Part shown: positions 17,386 to 26,266 of the stretch, piece by piece
Numbering within the stretch: the first letter of the stretch is position 1
Layout of the letters: each line of letters begins with the position of its first letter
Source of the DNA: Candidatus Nanopelagicales bacterium
GTDB taxonomy: Bacteria > Actinomycetota > Actinomycetes > S36-B12
DNA: 64,000 nucleotides
Direction: 5' to 3'
NCBI GenBank assembly: GCA_018402235.1
Contig: JAGYJJ010000004.1
Coordinates: 703,256 to 767,255 of the forward strand
Position numbers and translations under genes: made by a program
Notes under the pieces: model-generated
Databases searched by the model: none
Seen by the model: only the letters and a program-made list of their open reading frames with translations
What the model was told of the DNA's origin: nothing

Positions 17386-17410
17386 ATGTCTAGTCCCCCG
17401 CGGTAGACAT
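17386..17410. promoter_or_regulatory. inverted repeat ATGTCTA-N11-TAGACAT upstream of add
   Basis: A perfect 7-base inverted repeat with an 11-base spacer (17386-17392 and 17404-17410), half-site centres 18 bases apart. It lies in the divergent gap between add (starts 17330, minus) and the GAF-LuxR gene (starts 17523, plus). The geometry suits a dimeric regulator; which protein binds is unknown. Confidence 0.4.
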
Positions 17411-17522
17411 ACGGTCACGATTTCGCACAAAACAGACGCCTGTGAGGTTGATCGATCCCTAGAGTCGGACATAGCCGGGACACATCCGAGAGGGTGTCGG
17501 TTGCGGAAGGGGGATCACTGAC

Positions 17523-18314
17523 ATGTTGCAGAACGCGAGGCGCGAACCAATCAATAGTGGGGGCAGCGCCGGCCTGCCGCAATTCCTTCGATTCTTGGCG
17601 AACCTTCCCGAACCGGACAATGTTGCGCGCGCGCTACTGCTAGGACCCATGTCGGTATTTGATACCGGTGCCGTGTCCATTACCCAGGTGAGGGGCGAGG
17701 CGCTGGAGTTGAACGGCACGTCCGGCTACACCCCTGGAGAGGTCGACGGTTACTGGCGGGTGCCGCTGTCGGTGCCCACACCGTTCAGCCGCTGCGTTCG
17801 CGAAGCCGAAGTCATCATCGACGAGATCGAGGAAGTCACCACCAACTTCGAAGCCCTCCAGGTGGACGAGGGCCTCTGGCAAGGCTTCATGGATCGGTTG
17901 GGCGTGGGGCAGGTAATCAGCGCACCGATCGTGTTCCAAGGAACGGTCATCGGGGCCTTTGGTGGAATCACGCGATCAAAGCGTCAGTGGAATTCGCTCG
18001 ACTTCGCTCTTCTCGATGGAATCTCCTCGGCTCTGGGGTTGTGGGTGACCCATCCGGACACACCCACATCGCGGACCGATCGGCTGCATCGTCGCGATGC
18101 GAGCCTGTTGCATGTGACGCAGCGGCAACAGCAGATCCTTCGGTTGGTCGAGGTGGGTAAGTCAAATACGGCCATCGCCCTAGCCCTCGGCTATTCGGTC
18201 TCGACCATCAAGCAGGAGTTGCAACGGGTGATGCGCAATATGGGCGTCTCCGACCGATCTGATGCCGCAGAGCGCGCGCGGAGTCTGGGACTTCTCGCTG
18301 ATTCGGATTCCTAG
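17523..18314 (+). CDS. GAF-domain LuxR-type transcription regulator
   Basis: A 263-residue regulator. Residues about 20-175 look like a GAF-type sensor (MSVFDTGAVSITQVRGEALEL, then a GQVISAPIVFQGTVIGAFGG strand-loop). Residues 195-260 are a LuxR/GerE helix-turn-helix: VTQRQQQILRLVEVGKSNTA, then ALGYSVSTIKQEL. The ligand is unknown. ATG 17523 is preceded by AGGGGGA at a 9-base spacing. It is the first gene of a plus-strand group with a secreted protein and an FUSC membrane protein and is divergent from add, so either set could be its target. Confidence 0.8.
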   Translation: MLQNARREPINSGGSAGLPQFLRFLANLPEPDNVARALLLGPMSVFDTGAVSITQVRGEALELNGTSGYTPGEVDGYWRVPLSVPTPFSRCVREAEVIIDEIEEVTTNFEALQVDEGLWQGFMDRLGVGQVISAPIVFQGTVIGAFGGITRSKRQWNSLDFALLDGISSALGLWVTHPDTPTSRTDRLHRRDASLLHVTQRQQQILRLVEVGKSNTAIALALGYSVSTIKQELQRVMRNMGVSDRSDAAERARSLGLLADSDS

Positions 18315-18330
18315 CAGGTACCTTGACGCT

Positions 18331-18966
18331 ATGCGTCGAAGCCTGCTCAGTGGCGTCCTTGTTTTCCTCATGGTGATGGTGGGCGTTGCCCCGCCAGCAT
18401 CGGCCGATACGCAGACGGCTCGGACGTGGGCGGGCGCTGCGCAGTTGGCCGGTGAAGATGGGTCACTGTGGCAGCCCACGTACCGCGCCGGACTGAAACG
18501 TTCGGGTCCCATCTCGGTCACCACGGACACCTTCCCCAATGACGGTGATCCCCAACAGGCCATGGCCGTGTTCGCTTCCTACGGCAACAACAAGCGCGGG
18601 TTCACGATCCTGGAGAAGTTCGCCGACACCGCCTGGGCTGCCGACCCCGAACCTGATAGGGCTGCAGCGCCGTTGGGAACATTCACGGTTCGACTCGGAG
18701 ACCCAGACACGTCGATCGCGATTCGCGCTGAGGTGTCAGCAAACTGCTACCTACCCAAGGATCTAGTCAATCCTGCGCCGCCACCTTCGAACTTCCGCTG
18801 CAGCAAGGCCGACGTGAAGCGGTACGGCGCAACGTTGACGATGACCGCCAAGCCGCCGTCCACCATGACCGCACCTGGAACAACCGACGTAGTCATCCAA
18901 TCCCGGGGGATTTCGTTCAAGCAGTTGATGCGGATCGCATCGAACCTGCAACAGATCATGGGCTAG
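18331..18966 (+). CDS. secreted protein of unknown function
   Basis: A 211-residue protein with a clear Sec signal peptide: MRRSLLSGVLVFLMVMVG, then VAPPASADTQ with an A-x-A cleavage site near residue 28. The mature part has YGNNKRGFTILEKFADTAWA, two cysteines (SANCYLPKDL, NFRCSKAD) likely to form a disulfide, and a C-terminal helix MRIASNLQQIMG. I chose the ATG at 18331, since the upstream in-frame start overlaps the regulator gene and precedes a non-signal sequence. It lies between the regulator and an FUSC membrane protein, 15 bases from the latter. I do not recognise the family. Confidence 0.65.
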   Translation: MRRSLLSGVLVFLMVMVGVAPPASADTQTARTWAGAAQLAGEDGSLWQPTYRAGLKRSGPISVTTDTFPNDGDPQQAMAVFASYGNNKRGFTILEKFADTAWAADPEPDRAAAPLGTFTVRLGDPDTSIAIRAEVSANCYLPKDLVNPAPPPSNFRCSKADVKRYGATLTMTAKPPSTMTAPGTTDVVIQSRGISFKQLMRIASNLQQIMG

Positions 18967-18981
18967 CACGGAGTCGAATAC

Positions 18982-19992
18982 ATGACAGTGCTGCGGCGGT
19001 TGCCGGTTATCACGTTGCTCGTCGCACTGTTGGCCGTGCCAGCGTTGGTTGCCCAGCAGGTGTGGTTGCCGGGATCGGCCGGCGTGTTCCTCCTCGGCTC
19101 CCTACCAGCAACCATCGCTGTCGTGGTGGTGGGTGCCAAACGAGCACTGCAGATCGCTGTGGCAGCAGCTGCAAGTGGCGCACTCGCGGCTGGCTTCTCA
19201 GGTAACGCCTGGGTGGGAGCGCTCATCATCGCGGCGTTGGCCGGCTACGGCGGGTACTCGGCTCGCTATGGCAACGAGAGTCCGATCTTGCTGGTTCCGG
19301 TCATTGTGGCTTTCGTCGTGATCTCACCGCCGGATCTTGCCGATCGTGACGGTTACACCCTCACCGGCTGGCAGTACGCCGCAGTAGTGGGTGTCTCCTT
19401 GTTGATCGGTGGCGTCTGGGTTGCGGTGCTGGGCTTGCTTTTGGCGCGCAACCTCGAGCGTGCGCAGGATGATCCGGTAGAGCGGCCCGTTGCAATCGGC
19501 TACGGCATCGCGCTTGCGCTATCCACCGGCATCGCAACCTTCATCGCGGCGTACTACTTTCCGGGAAGCACTGGCGCCTGGGTGGTTCTGACGATTCTGT
19601 TGGTGATGAAGCCCCGGCCTACCGACATGTGGCGAACCGCGCGTCACCGGGTGGGCGGAACGCTCGTGGGTGCTCTCATGGCGGCTGCGCTGGTTATTGG
19701 GTTGGATGCGGTGGGAGTGTCGGTGGCTGCTTGGTCCACCGTATTTGGTGCAGCGTTTTTGATCCTGGCTTTGAGTTTCATCCGGGTGCGCCCGTACTGG
19801 CAGTACGTCACCTTGCTCACGCCCGCGATCATCTTGTTGAAGTCCAGCGGGGATGACACTCTTGATCTCGACGCTCAGCGCGTGCTGATGACGATCATCG
19901 GCACGTTGGTCGCATTGGCTTTCGCCGTTGTGGTCCGCGAGATCAACTTCATGATCAGCCGGACGAACTCATCCAGCGCCGTCACACGTTGA
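18982..19992 (+). CDS. FUSC-family membrane protein
   Basis: A 336-residue protein with two groups of membrane spans (residues ~7-150 and ~165-320), joined by a short cytoplasmic stretch LLARNLERAQDDPVERP. The second group holds GAWVVLTILLVMKPRPTDMW, then ARHRVGGTLVGALMAAAL, the pattern of the FUSC_2 (fusaric acid resistance, YccS-like) domain. The family is linked to aromatic-acid efflux, but roles differ. ATG 18982 has GGAG upstream. The last 11 bases overlap the convergent SDR gene. It is half the size of full FUSC pumps, so it may need a partner; the secreted protein just upstream is a candidate. Confidence 0.75.
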   Translation: MTVLRRLPVITLLVALLAVPALVAQQVWLPGSAGVFLLGSLPATIAVVVVGAKRALQIAVAAAASGALAAGFSGNAWVGALIIAALAGYGGYSARYGNESPILLVPVIVAFVVISPPDLADRDGYTLTGWQYAAVVGVSLLIGGVWVAVLGLLLARNLERAQDDPVERPVAIGYGIALALSTGIATFIAAYYFPGSTGAWVVLTILLVMKPRPTDMWRTARHRVGGTLVGALMAAALVIGLDAVGVSVAAWSTVFGAAFLILALSFIRVRPYWQYVTLLTPAIILLKSSGDDTLDLDAQRVLMTIIGTLVALAFAVVVREINFMISRTNSSSAVTR

Positions 19993-20712
19993 GGATCTGA
20001 CCCACCGTCGCTCCCCCATCGGCGATGAACTCTGTGCCGGTGGAGTACGTCGCATCGGCGATCAAGAACAACGCCAGTTTGGCTATTTCCTCTGGCTCAC
20101 CGATGCGGGCGATCGGTTGACGCGAATAAGCCTTCTCATCCAAGCCCGCCGTCATCGGCGTGCGGATGCCACCCGGGTGGATCGAGACAACACGAATGTT
20201 GGAGGGTCCAAGATCTAATGCCGCGGCCTTGGTCAACCCACGTACGCCCCACTTGCTGGCCACATACGCAGCAAGGTTGCTGTATCCCTGCATACCCGCG
20301 GTGCTCGACAGGTTGACGATGACTCCGCCGCCATTGGCCTTCAAGGCAGGTGTTGCCGACTCCATGCCCAAGAACACACCTGTGAGGTTCACCGCGATGA
20401 TGCGGTCCCACTCCTCCAGGCTCGTAGCGCCCACCGGCGTGAATCCGACAACACCGGCGTTGTTGACCAATGCGGTGAGGTGTCCATAAGTCTCGGTGGC
20501 TGTGGTGACGGCTTTGTGCCAACTGTCTGGATCGGTGACGTCCAGGTGCACGTACGTACCACCGACCTCCTGGGCCACGGACTGGCCATCCTCGTCCAGG
20601 ACATCGGCCACAACTACCTTCGCCCCTCGCTCGCGAGTGTTCGGCAGATCTGCGCGCCGATGCCGCGCGAGCCGCCCGAGACGATGATGACCGAATCGTC
20701 CAACTTGCCCAT
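19982..20712 (-). CDS. short-chain dehydrogenase/reductase, frameshifted near 20624
   Basis: Reconstructed as a classical SDR of about 243 residues. The ATG at 20712 follows AGGAGG and opens MGKLDDSVIIVSGGSRGIGA, the NAD(P) glycine motif. The frame breaks at the C-run 20623-20626: one more base joins ...TLASEG to AKVVVADVLDEDG. The rest is intact: LVNNAGVVGF, VNLTGVFLGM, catalytic Ser in VNLSSTAGMQGY, and Tyr/Lys in YVASKWGVRGL, ending FIADGGATVGQ. Many such SDRs act on 3-alpha/20-beta-hydroxysteroids or similar alcohols, but substrate cannot be assigned. It is convergent with the FUSC gene and downstream of the nucleoside operon with a 97-base gap. Confidence 0.8.
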
Positions 20713-20809
20713 GGTTATGCCTCCTTGTTGCTGGTCCTTCCAGCATGGGGTGTCCAGATGGGATCCGTCTAGGGGCACACGTCACATTCCCCGAACTTAT
20801 GTGTGTGAA

Positions 20810-21175
20810 CTACTCCTCACGCCCGGCGAGGTCGATGCCGAAGGCAGGAAGGCAGACGGCCACATAACGGGCGCCCTGCTCGGTGCGGTAGCGGATCCGC
20901 TCGCCAGCGCGGGTGATGATCGCCTGGCCGGCGGAGACCTTTGTTGTGAGGTGGTTCGTAGTGAGATCGTCGTGGTCGACGAGGAGCTCACCGTCGAGCA
21001 CCACGGTGAACTCGTCGAACTGCGGCTGCTGGTAGGGCTCGTCCCAACCCGCCGGAGCGACCATATGCGCAATCGAGATGCCTTCGTCTTTGCTGGAGGC
21101 CCGACCCACGAACTCTTCGATGGTCTTGCCACCGGGGACCGGGATGAGTGTGGGGGCGGTGATGATCTCGGGCAC
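20810..21175 (-). CDS. cupin-domain protein (EutQ-like)
   Basis: A 121-residue single-domain cupin. It has QPQFDEFTVVLDGELLVDHD (first cupin motif, in which the usual metal His residues are mostly absent), and AGQAIITRAGERIRYRT for the second strand set. Such short cupins appear near ethanolamine or nucleoside catabolic genes, often without known chemistry. The GTG at 21175 has AAGGAG seven bases ahead. It follows thymidine phosphorylase by 19 bases and is likely the last gene of the bmp operon. A sugar-phosphate isomerase-like or sensory role are both possible. Confidence 0.7.
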   Translation of the reverse strand: MPEIITAPTLIPVPGGKTIEEFVGRASSKDEGISIAHMVAPAGWDEPYQQPQFDEFTVVLDGELLVDHDDLTTNHLTTKVSAGQAIITRAGERIRYRTEQGARYVAVCLPAFGIDLAGREE

Positions 21176-21194
21176 TGTTCTCCTTACGTTGGTG

Positions 21195-22487
21195 TCAGGT
21201 GGTGTTCTCGTCTAGTCGCTCGATGATGAGCGGGAGTCGATCCATGGGCTCGCCGCCAACTTCATAAGAGCCATCGAGTTCGGCGAGCGCGGGTTCGAAG
21301 CGTTGTTCGTCGTCGGCAAGGAGCGTCATGAGAGGTTGGCCTTGCGCCACATGATCGCCGGGTTTGGCGTGCAACCAGATGCCGGCGCCGTGCGCAATGG
21401 CGTCTTCCTTGCGCGCCCGGCCTGCGCCAAGACGCCACGCGGCAACTCCCACACCGTAGGCCTGCAGCGTGGTGAGGGTTCCGGTAGTGGGCGCAGTGAC
21501 CACATGCTCGTGCTTGGCGCGCGGGAGTGACGCGTGCGGGTCGCCGCCTTGCGCGCTGACCATGGCGTTCCAGTGGTCCATGGCCCTACCGCTGGTAATG
21601 GCTTGTTCGGGATCGGCATCGAGGCCGGCGATGTCGAGCATCTCGCGGGCGAGCGCCAGAACAAGATCCACCAGATCCTGCGGGCCGCCACCGGCGAGGA
21701 CCTCCAGGGATTCGGTGACCTCGATCGCGTTGCCCACCGCGAGGCCGAGTGGAACGTCCATGGCGGTGATGAGCGCGCGGGTTCGGACTCCGGCATCGTT
21801 GCCGATCTTCACCATGGTGCGGGCGAGCGTCTGCGCACGCGGCAGGTCGGACATGAATGCGCCGTTGCCGGTCTTGACATCGAGCACTAGACCACGGGCA
21901 CCCTCGGCGATTTTCTTGCTCATGATGCTGGAAGCAATGAGCGGTATCGCCTCCACAGTGCCGGTCACATCGCGCAATGAGTAGAGCTTCTTGTCGGCCG
22001 GTGCCAGGCCATCGCCGGCCGCACAGATCACTCCCCCGGACGCGTGGAGAACGTCCTTCATCTCGTCGTTGGACAGCAGCGCCCGCCAACCGAGGATGGA
22101 TTCCATCTTGTCCAAGGTGCCACCGAAGTAGCCCAGACCGCGGCCGCTGAGTTGGGGAACGATCGCACCGCACGCGGCCACGATCGGGACCAGGGGCAAC
22201 GTGACTTTGTCGCCCACTCCGCCGGTGGAGTGCTTGTCCACGCTCGGCGCTGGGAACTCCGAAAAGTCCATGCGCGTTCCCGTGGCGATCATCGCCTCGG
22301 TCCATCGCACGATCTCTCGCTCATTCATGCCATTGAGCAAGATCGCCATCGCCAGCGCACTCATCTGCTCATCGGCCACTACCCCGCGGGTGTAGGCATC
22401 GACCACCCAATCGATCTGGGCATCGCTGAGTTCGCGGCCATCGCGTTTGGCAATGATGACATCGACCGGCGCGAAGGCTTCGCTCAT
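21195..22487 (-). CDS. deoA: thymidine phosphorylase
   Basis: A 430-residue cytoplasmic enzyme splitting thymidine and deoxyuridine with phosphate into base and deoxyribose 1-phosphate. The family signature is clear: SVDKHSTGGVGDKVTLPLVP (phosphate site), SGRGLGYFGGTLDKMESILG, the substrate-binding SLRDVTGTVEAIPLIASSIM, and KKIAEGARGLVLDVKTGNGA. The C-terminal domain resembles a lipoyl-like fold (GVGVAAWRLGAGRARKEDAI). The ATG overlaps the upstream ATPase stop by 4 bases (ATGA). Its place directly after an uptake system indicates that imported pyrimidine nucleosides are catabolised. Confidence 0.94.
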   Translation of the reverse strand: MSEAFAPVDVIIAKRDGRELSDAQIDWVVDAYTRGVVADEQMSALAMAILLNGMNEREIVRWTEAMIATGTRMDFSEFPAPSVDKHSTGGVGDKVTLPLVPIVAACGAIVPQLSGRGLGYFGGTLDKMESILGWRALLSNDEMKDVLHASGGVICAAGDGLAPADKKLYSLRDVTGTVEAIPLIASSIMSKKIAEGARGLVLDVKTGNGAFMSDLPRAQTLARTMVKIGNDAGVRTRALITAMDVPLGLAVGNAIEVTESLEVLAGGGPQDLVDLVLALAREMLDIAGLDADPEQAITSGRAMDHWNAMVSAQGGDPHASLPRAKHEHVVTAPTTGTLTTLQAYGVGVAAWRLGAGRARKEDAIAHGAGIWLHAKPGDHVAQGQPLMTLLADDEQRFEPALAELDGSYEVGGEPMDRLPLIIERLDENTT

Positions 22488-24044
22488 GCTGGGGACGACG
22501 GTTCCGTGCTTGAGTCTTGACCGCCGGCCATCAGTCGACCGATGCGGTTGCGATCCGCACCCTCGGCGGGCATCTCCGCAACGATGCGGCCGTCGTACAT
22601 CACCAGGATGCGGTCGGACAGGCCCATCACCTCGTCCAGTTCAGCCGAGACGAGCAGCACCGCCGCCCCCTCATCACGGGCCTTGACTATTTGCGAGTGG
22701 ATGAACTCGATTGAGCCCACATCCACGCCGCGAGTTGGCTGACTGGCTATCAACAGACTGGGGTTTGCGGCGAGTTCGCGGGCGATGACAACCTTCTGCT
22801 TATTGCCGCCGGACAGCGACTGCGTGGTGGTCCGGATCGATGGAGTGCGGACGTCGTATTCCTTAACAAGTGCGGTGGCCAGACCGCTCACCGCCTTGCG
22901 ATTACGAATACCTTTGGAGGCGAACTCCGGTTCGTCGAAGCGATTGAGCACCATGTTGTCCGCCACGGAATACGGGCCAACAACACCATCCTTTTCCCGG
23001 TCTTCGGGCACATGGCCTACGCCCATGTCGTGGATCGTGTGCGGGTTGGCACCGATGGCGTTGGTGCCATTGATGGTGACCACATCGGCCTGGGCTTTGC
23101 GCAGCCCCGTGAGTGCCTCTACTAGTTCGCGCTGGCCGTTGCCTTCCACGCCCGCGATGCCGACGATCTCGCCGGCGCGGACAGTGAGGGACACGTCGGA
23201 AACCGCAGGCAGACCCAGGTTGCCGTCCACGTTGAGGTTTTCCACCTCCAAGACCACATTTCCTGGAGTTGCCGGCTTCTTTTCCACCCGGAGCAGCACA
23301 CTGCGCCCGACCATCATCTGCGCAAGGCCAGCCTGATCGGTCTGGTCTGGGGTGGTTGTGCCTACTACCTGACCACCACGCAAAACCTCAATGGTGTCGG
23401 CTACCGCCAGGACTTCGCGGAGTTTGTGGGTGATGAAGATGACCGCCACCCCGTTGTCTGCGAAGCCGCGCATCACCTTCAAAAGTTCGTCGGTCTCTTG
23501 CGGCGTGAGCACCGCAGTGGGTTCGTCCATGATCAAGATCTCGGCCTTGCGGTAGAGGGCTTTGAGGAATCTCCACGCGTTGCTGAGCGCCCACGGGTAG
23601 ATCCTCGACCTTCGCGTTGACGTCTACCTTCAAGCCGTATTCCTCGGACAACCGCGCGACTTCCGCGGTGGCCTTCTTCATATCGACGAAGATCGACTTG
23701 TGGGGTTCATCACCGAGGATCACGTTCTCCGCGACGGTGAACACCGGAACGAGTTGGAAGTGCTGGTGCACCATGCCGATACCCCGGCGGATGGCATCAC
23801 GCGGGCCCTTGAGCTTCACGGGCTTGCCGTCGATGAGGATCTCGCCTTCATCGGGTTCGTAGAGCCCGTAGATCATCTTGACCAACGTGGACTTGCCGGC
23901 ACCATTTTCCCCGAGCAGTCCGACTATCTGGCCCCTGTGAATGGTGAGCGAGACGTCCTTGTTGGCGACCACACCAGGAAAGCGCTTGGTGAGACCCCTG
24001 GCTTCGAGCGCCGGCGCACCGACGGGAGAAGTAAACGAAGACAT
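22484..24044 (-). CDS. nucleoside ABC transporter ATPase (twin cassette), frameshifted near 23566
   Basis: Reconstructed at about 519 residues with two ATPase cassettes, as in the YufO/XylG-type importers. The first cassette has [20 protein letters not shown] (Walker A) and [20 protein letters not shown]. After QQRVEI the frame needs one base less at 23566-23567 to give [20 protein letters not shown] (Walker B), and [14 protein letters not shown] holds the switch His. The second cassette has [32 protein letters not shown], and [23 protein letters not shown] 24044 has AGGGGAGAA ahead. The start follows the permease stop by 9 bases; the end overlaps deoA. It powers the BmpA-type uptake system. 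Confidence 0.85.
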
Positions 24045-24053
24045 AGTTCTCCC

Positions 24054-25028
24054 CTATTCCTTCTCATACGGTTTGCCGACAGCTGCTGGCGGCTTGATCC
24101 GACCCGAGACAATGGCGAGCAAAACGATAGTCAGGATGTAGGGCAGCATGTTGATGAACTGCTGCGGTATCGCGATGACTTCATCGGCCTGCAGCTGACT
24201 AGCAAGTCCGTTGGCCAAACCGAAGAACAAGGCAGCAGCCAGGGCTCCGATCGGGTTCCATGCGCCGAAGATCATGATCGCCAGCGCGGTGAAGCCGCGC
24301 CCGGCGGTGAGGCCGCGCTCGAATGTACTTGCGGCTTCGATGGCCAAATAGGCACCTGCAAGGCCAGCAAAGGCACCCGCCAGCGTGACGTTGATGAACC
24401 GGGTGCGCTGCACGTTGATACCGGAGGTGTCCGCCGAGCCCGGCTTCTCACCGACCGACCGGGTCCGCAAACCCCAGATGGTCTTGAACAGCAGCGCCCA
24501 CAACAACAAGGCGGAGAACAATGCCGCGTAGGTGAATAGCCCATTGTCGAAGAAGACCGGGCCAATAAGGGGAATGTCGGCAAGCAGCGGGATGCGCAAC
24601 TTGGGGGTGATCGACGGCAGGACGTAGCCCTGCGCGTAGAAGAACGATGTAAGACCGGTAGCCAAGATGTTGATGATCGTCCCGGCGATGATCTGGTCCA
24701 TCTTCCAGGTAACGGCACCCGTGGCGAAGACGGCGCCCATGATCATCCCGGTACCGACACCGATCATGGTTCCCAAGATGAGATTCCCCGTTAAAGCAGC
24801 ACCGAAGAAGCCAGCGAAGGCACTCATCAGCATCTGACCTTCGATACCTATGTTGATCACGCCGCTGCGCTCACAGATGATGCCGACCATGGCCGCGAGA
24901 ATCAGCGGGACTGCGTACCGTAGGGAGAAGGACAACACCGAGACCGTTTTATTCTCATCCATCACGAAAGCGACGATGATGCCGGCGCTTATCGCGATGG
25001 CCAGGGTGTAGGCGTAACGGGCTCTCAT
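24054..25028 (-). CDS. nucleoside ABC transporter permease (YufQ-like)
   Basis: A 324-residue inner-membrane permease with about nine spans, belonging to the BPD_transp_2 (branched-chain/ribose type) family. Diagnostic stretches are MVGIICERSGVINIGIEGQM near the N-terminus, then MDQIIAGTIINILATGLTSF, and GRGFTALAIMIFGAWNPIGA in the coupling region. These are typical of the second permease of BmpA-type nucleoside importers. I chose the ATG at 25028, which overlaps the upstream permease stop by 4 bases (ATGA), over one 12 bases farther upstream. It should pair with the 25025-26142 permease. Confidence 0.9.
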   Translation of the reverse strand: MRARYAYTLAIAISAGIIVAFVMDENKTVSVLSFSLRYAVPLILAAMVGIICERSGVINIGIEGQMLMSAFAGFFGAALTGNLILGTMIGVGTGMIMGAVFATGAVTWKMDQIIAGTIINILATGLTSFFYAQGYVLPSITPKLRIPLLADIPLIGPVFFDNGLFTYAALFSALLLWALLFKTIWGLRTRSVGEKPGSADTSGINVQRTRFINVTLAGAFAGLAGAYLAIEAASTFERGLTAGRGFTALAIMIFGAWNPIGALAAALFFGLANGLASQLQADEVIAIPQQFINMLPYILTIVLLAIVSGRIKPPAAVGKPYEKE

Positions 25029-26142
25029 GAGTTGCCCCAACCAGAGCTGACCGTGGTCTGCTTGGTCGCACGGTTACGGAACAGCAGGCGGCCGACAATC
25101 GGGGCGGCGACGAACAGCAGCGTGAGGGCCAAGATCACGTCGACCACCTCAGGCTCAATGCCCGTGCGGAACTGCAAGGACGCGGCCCCTGAGCGCAACG
25201 TGCCCACGAGCAAAGCCGCGGGAATCGTCGCGATGGGGTTCGCGCGAGCCAGGAGAGCGATAGTGATGCCATCGAATCCAAGACCAGCGTTGAATGAGGG
25301 CTCGAAGCGTCCGGTGATGCCGAGCGTCTCCACCGCACCGCCCATGCCAGCCAGGGCGCCGCTGACCGCCATCGCCAAGAAGATTGTCTTCTTCACTCCG
25401 ATACCGGCGTAATTGGCGGCACTGGGGTTCATACCCACCGTGTTGAAGCGGAAACCTTGGGTGGTGCGGGCCAAGAACCAGCCGAAGAACAAGGAAACGA
25501 ACAAAGCGATGACGAAGCCCGAAGGAACGATTCCGATATCTGGCAAAGCTGCCGTTTCGGCGATCTCCGGTGTGCGCGTGAGTGGCTGGTCGGCTTCCTT
25601 CAGTGGCTGGCTCGCCAGGTAGTCGACCAAAGCGATCGCCACCGCGTTCAGCATGATCGTGGTGATGACTTCGGACACGCTGCGATAGGCCCGAAGCGCA
25701 CCGGCGATCGATGCCCATGCCGCACCGCACAACATTCCGAACACGATCGCGAAGGGAATGTGGATGAGCGTGGGCATCTGGAAGTTGTAACCGGCCCAGG
25801 CGGCACCGATAGCGCCCACGAGCAACTGACCTTGGGCGCCGATATTGAACAGCCCGGTGCGCAGGCCCACGGTCACGGCTAGTCCTGTCAGGACCAGTGG
25901 CGTGGATTTCTCCATCACCCGAGTAAGTCCGTCAACATCGCCCAGCGCAGAAGAGAACAAAACCCAGTACGCGGTTAGCGGATTAACCCTTGCAGCCAAA
26001 TCAAAATCCCACCGATGGAGAAGGCGAGAAGGACGGCCGCGAGGGGAAGGACCACCATCTGGACACGCGACCACGGCCCAGAGCGCAGCGGATCAGGGTC
26101 GGTGTACCCGAGATCGGTTTGCGCGGGGTCGGTCACGGACAT
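25025..26142 (-). CDS. nucleoside ABC transporter permease (YufP-like), frameshifted near 25988
   Basis: Reconstructed at about 372 residues. The ATG at 26142 opens MSVTDPAQTDLGYTDPDPLR and a first membrane span (MVVLPLAAVLLAFSIGGIL) that ends ...WLQG. One more G in the GGG run at 25987-25989 (minus strand) joins this to VNPLTAYWVLFSSALGDVDG. The remainder is continuous: LVLTGLAVTVGLRTGLFNIG, AQGQLLVGAIGAAWAGY, YRSVSEVITTIMLNAVAIAL and LGFDGITIALLARANPIATI. This matches the larger permease of BmpA-type importers. It follows a strong intercistronic hairpin after bmpA. Confidence 0.85.
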
Positions 26143-26212
26143 GGCGTCGAATCCTTGCACATAGTTCGAGGGTGGGCAGGGGTGTTAATGAGATAAAACG
26201 ACCACGAACGAA

Positions 26213-26241
26213 GGCGGGGGCGACCAGTGGTCGCCCCCGCC
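26213..26241 (-). terminator. intercistronic hairpin between bmpA and its permeases
   Basis: A perfect 14-base inverted repeat: GGCGGGGGCGACCA at 26213-26226, a central G, and its complement at 26228-26241. It lies 26 bases past the bmpA stop and 71 bases before the first permease start. A GC-rich stem this stable can act as a partial terminator or protect the upstream message, which would make the binding protein more abundant than the permeases. Confidence 0.7.
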
Positions 26242-26266
26242 CCGTTGGACAGCCTTACTTCGCGAA

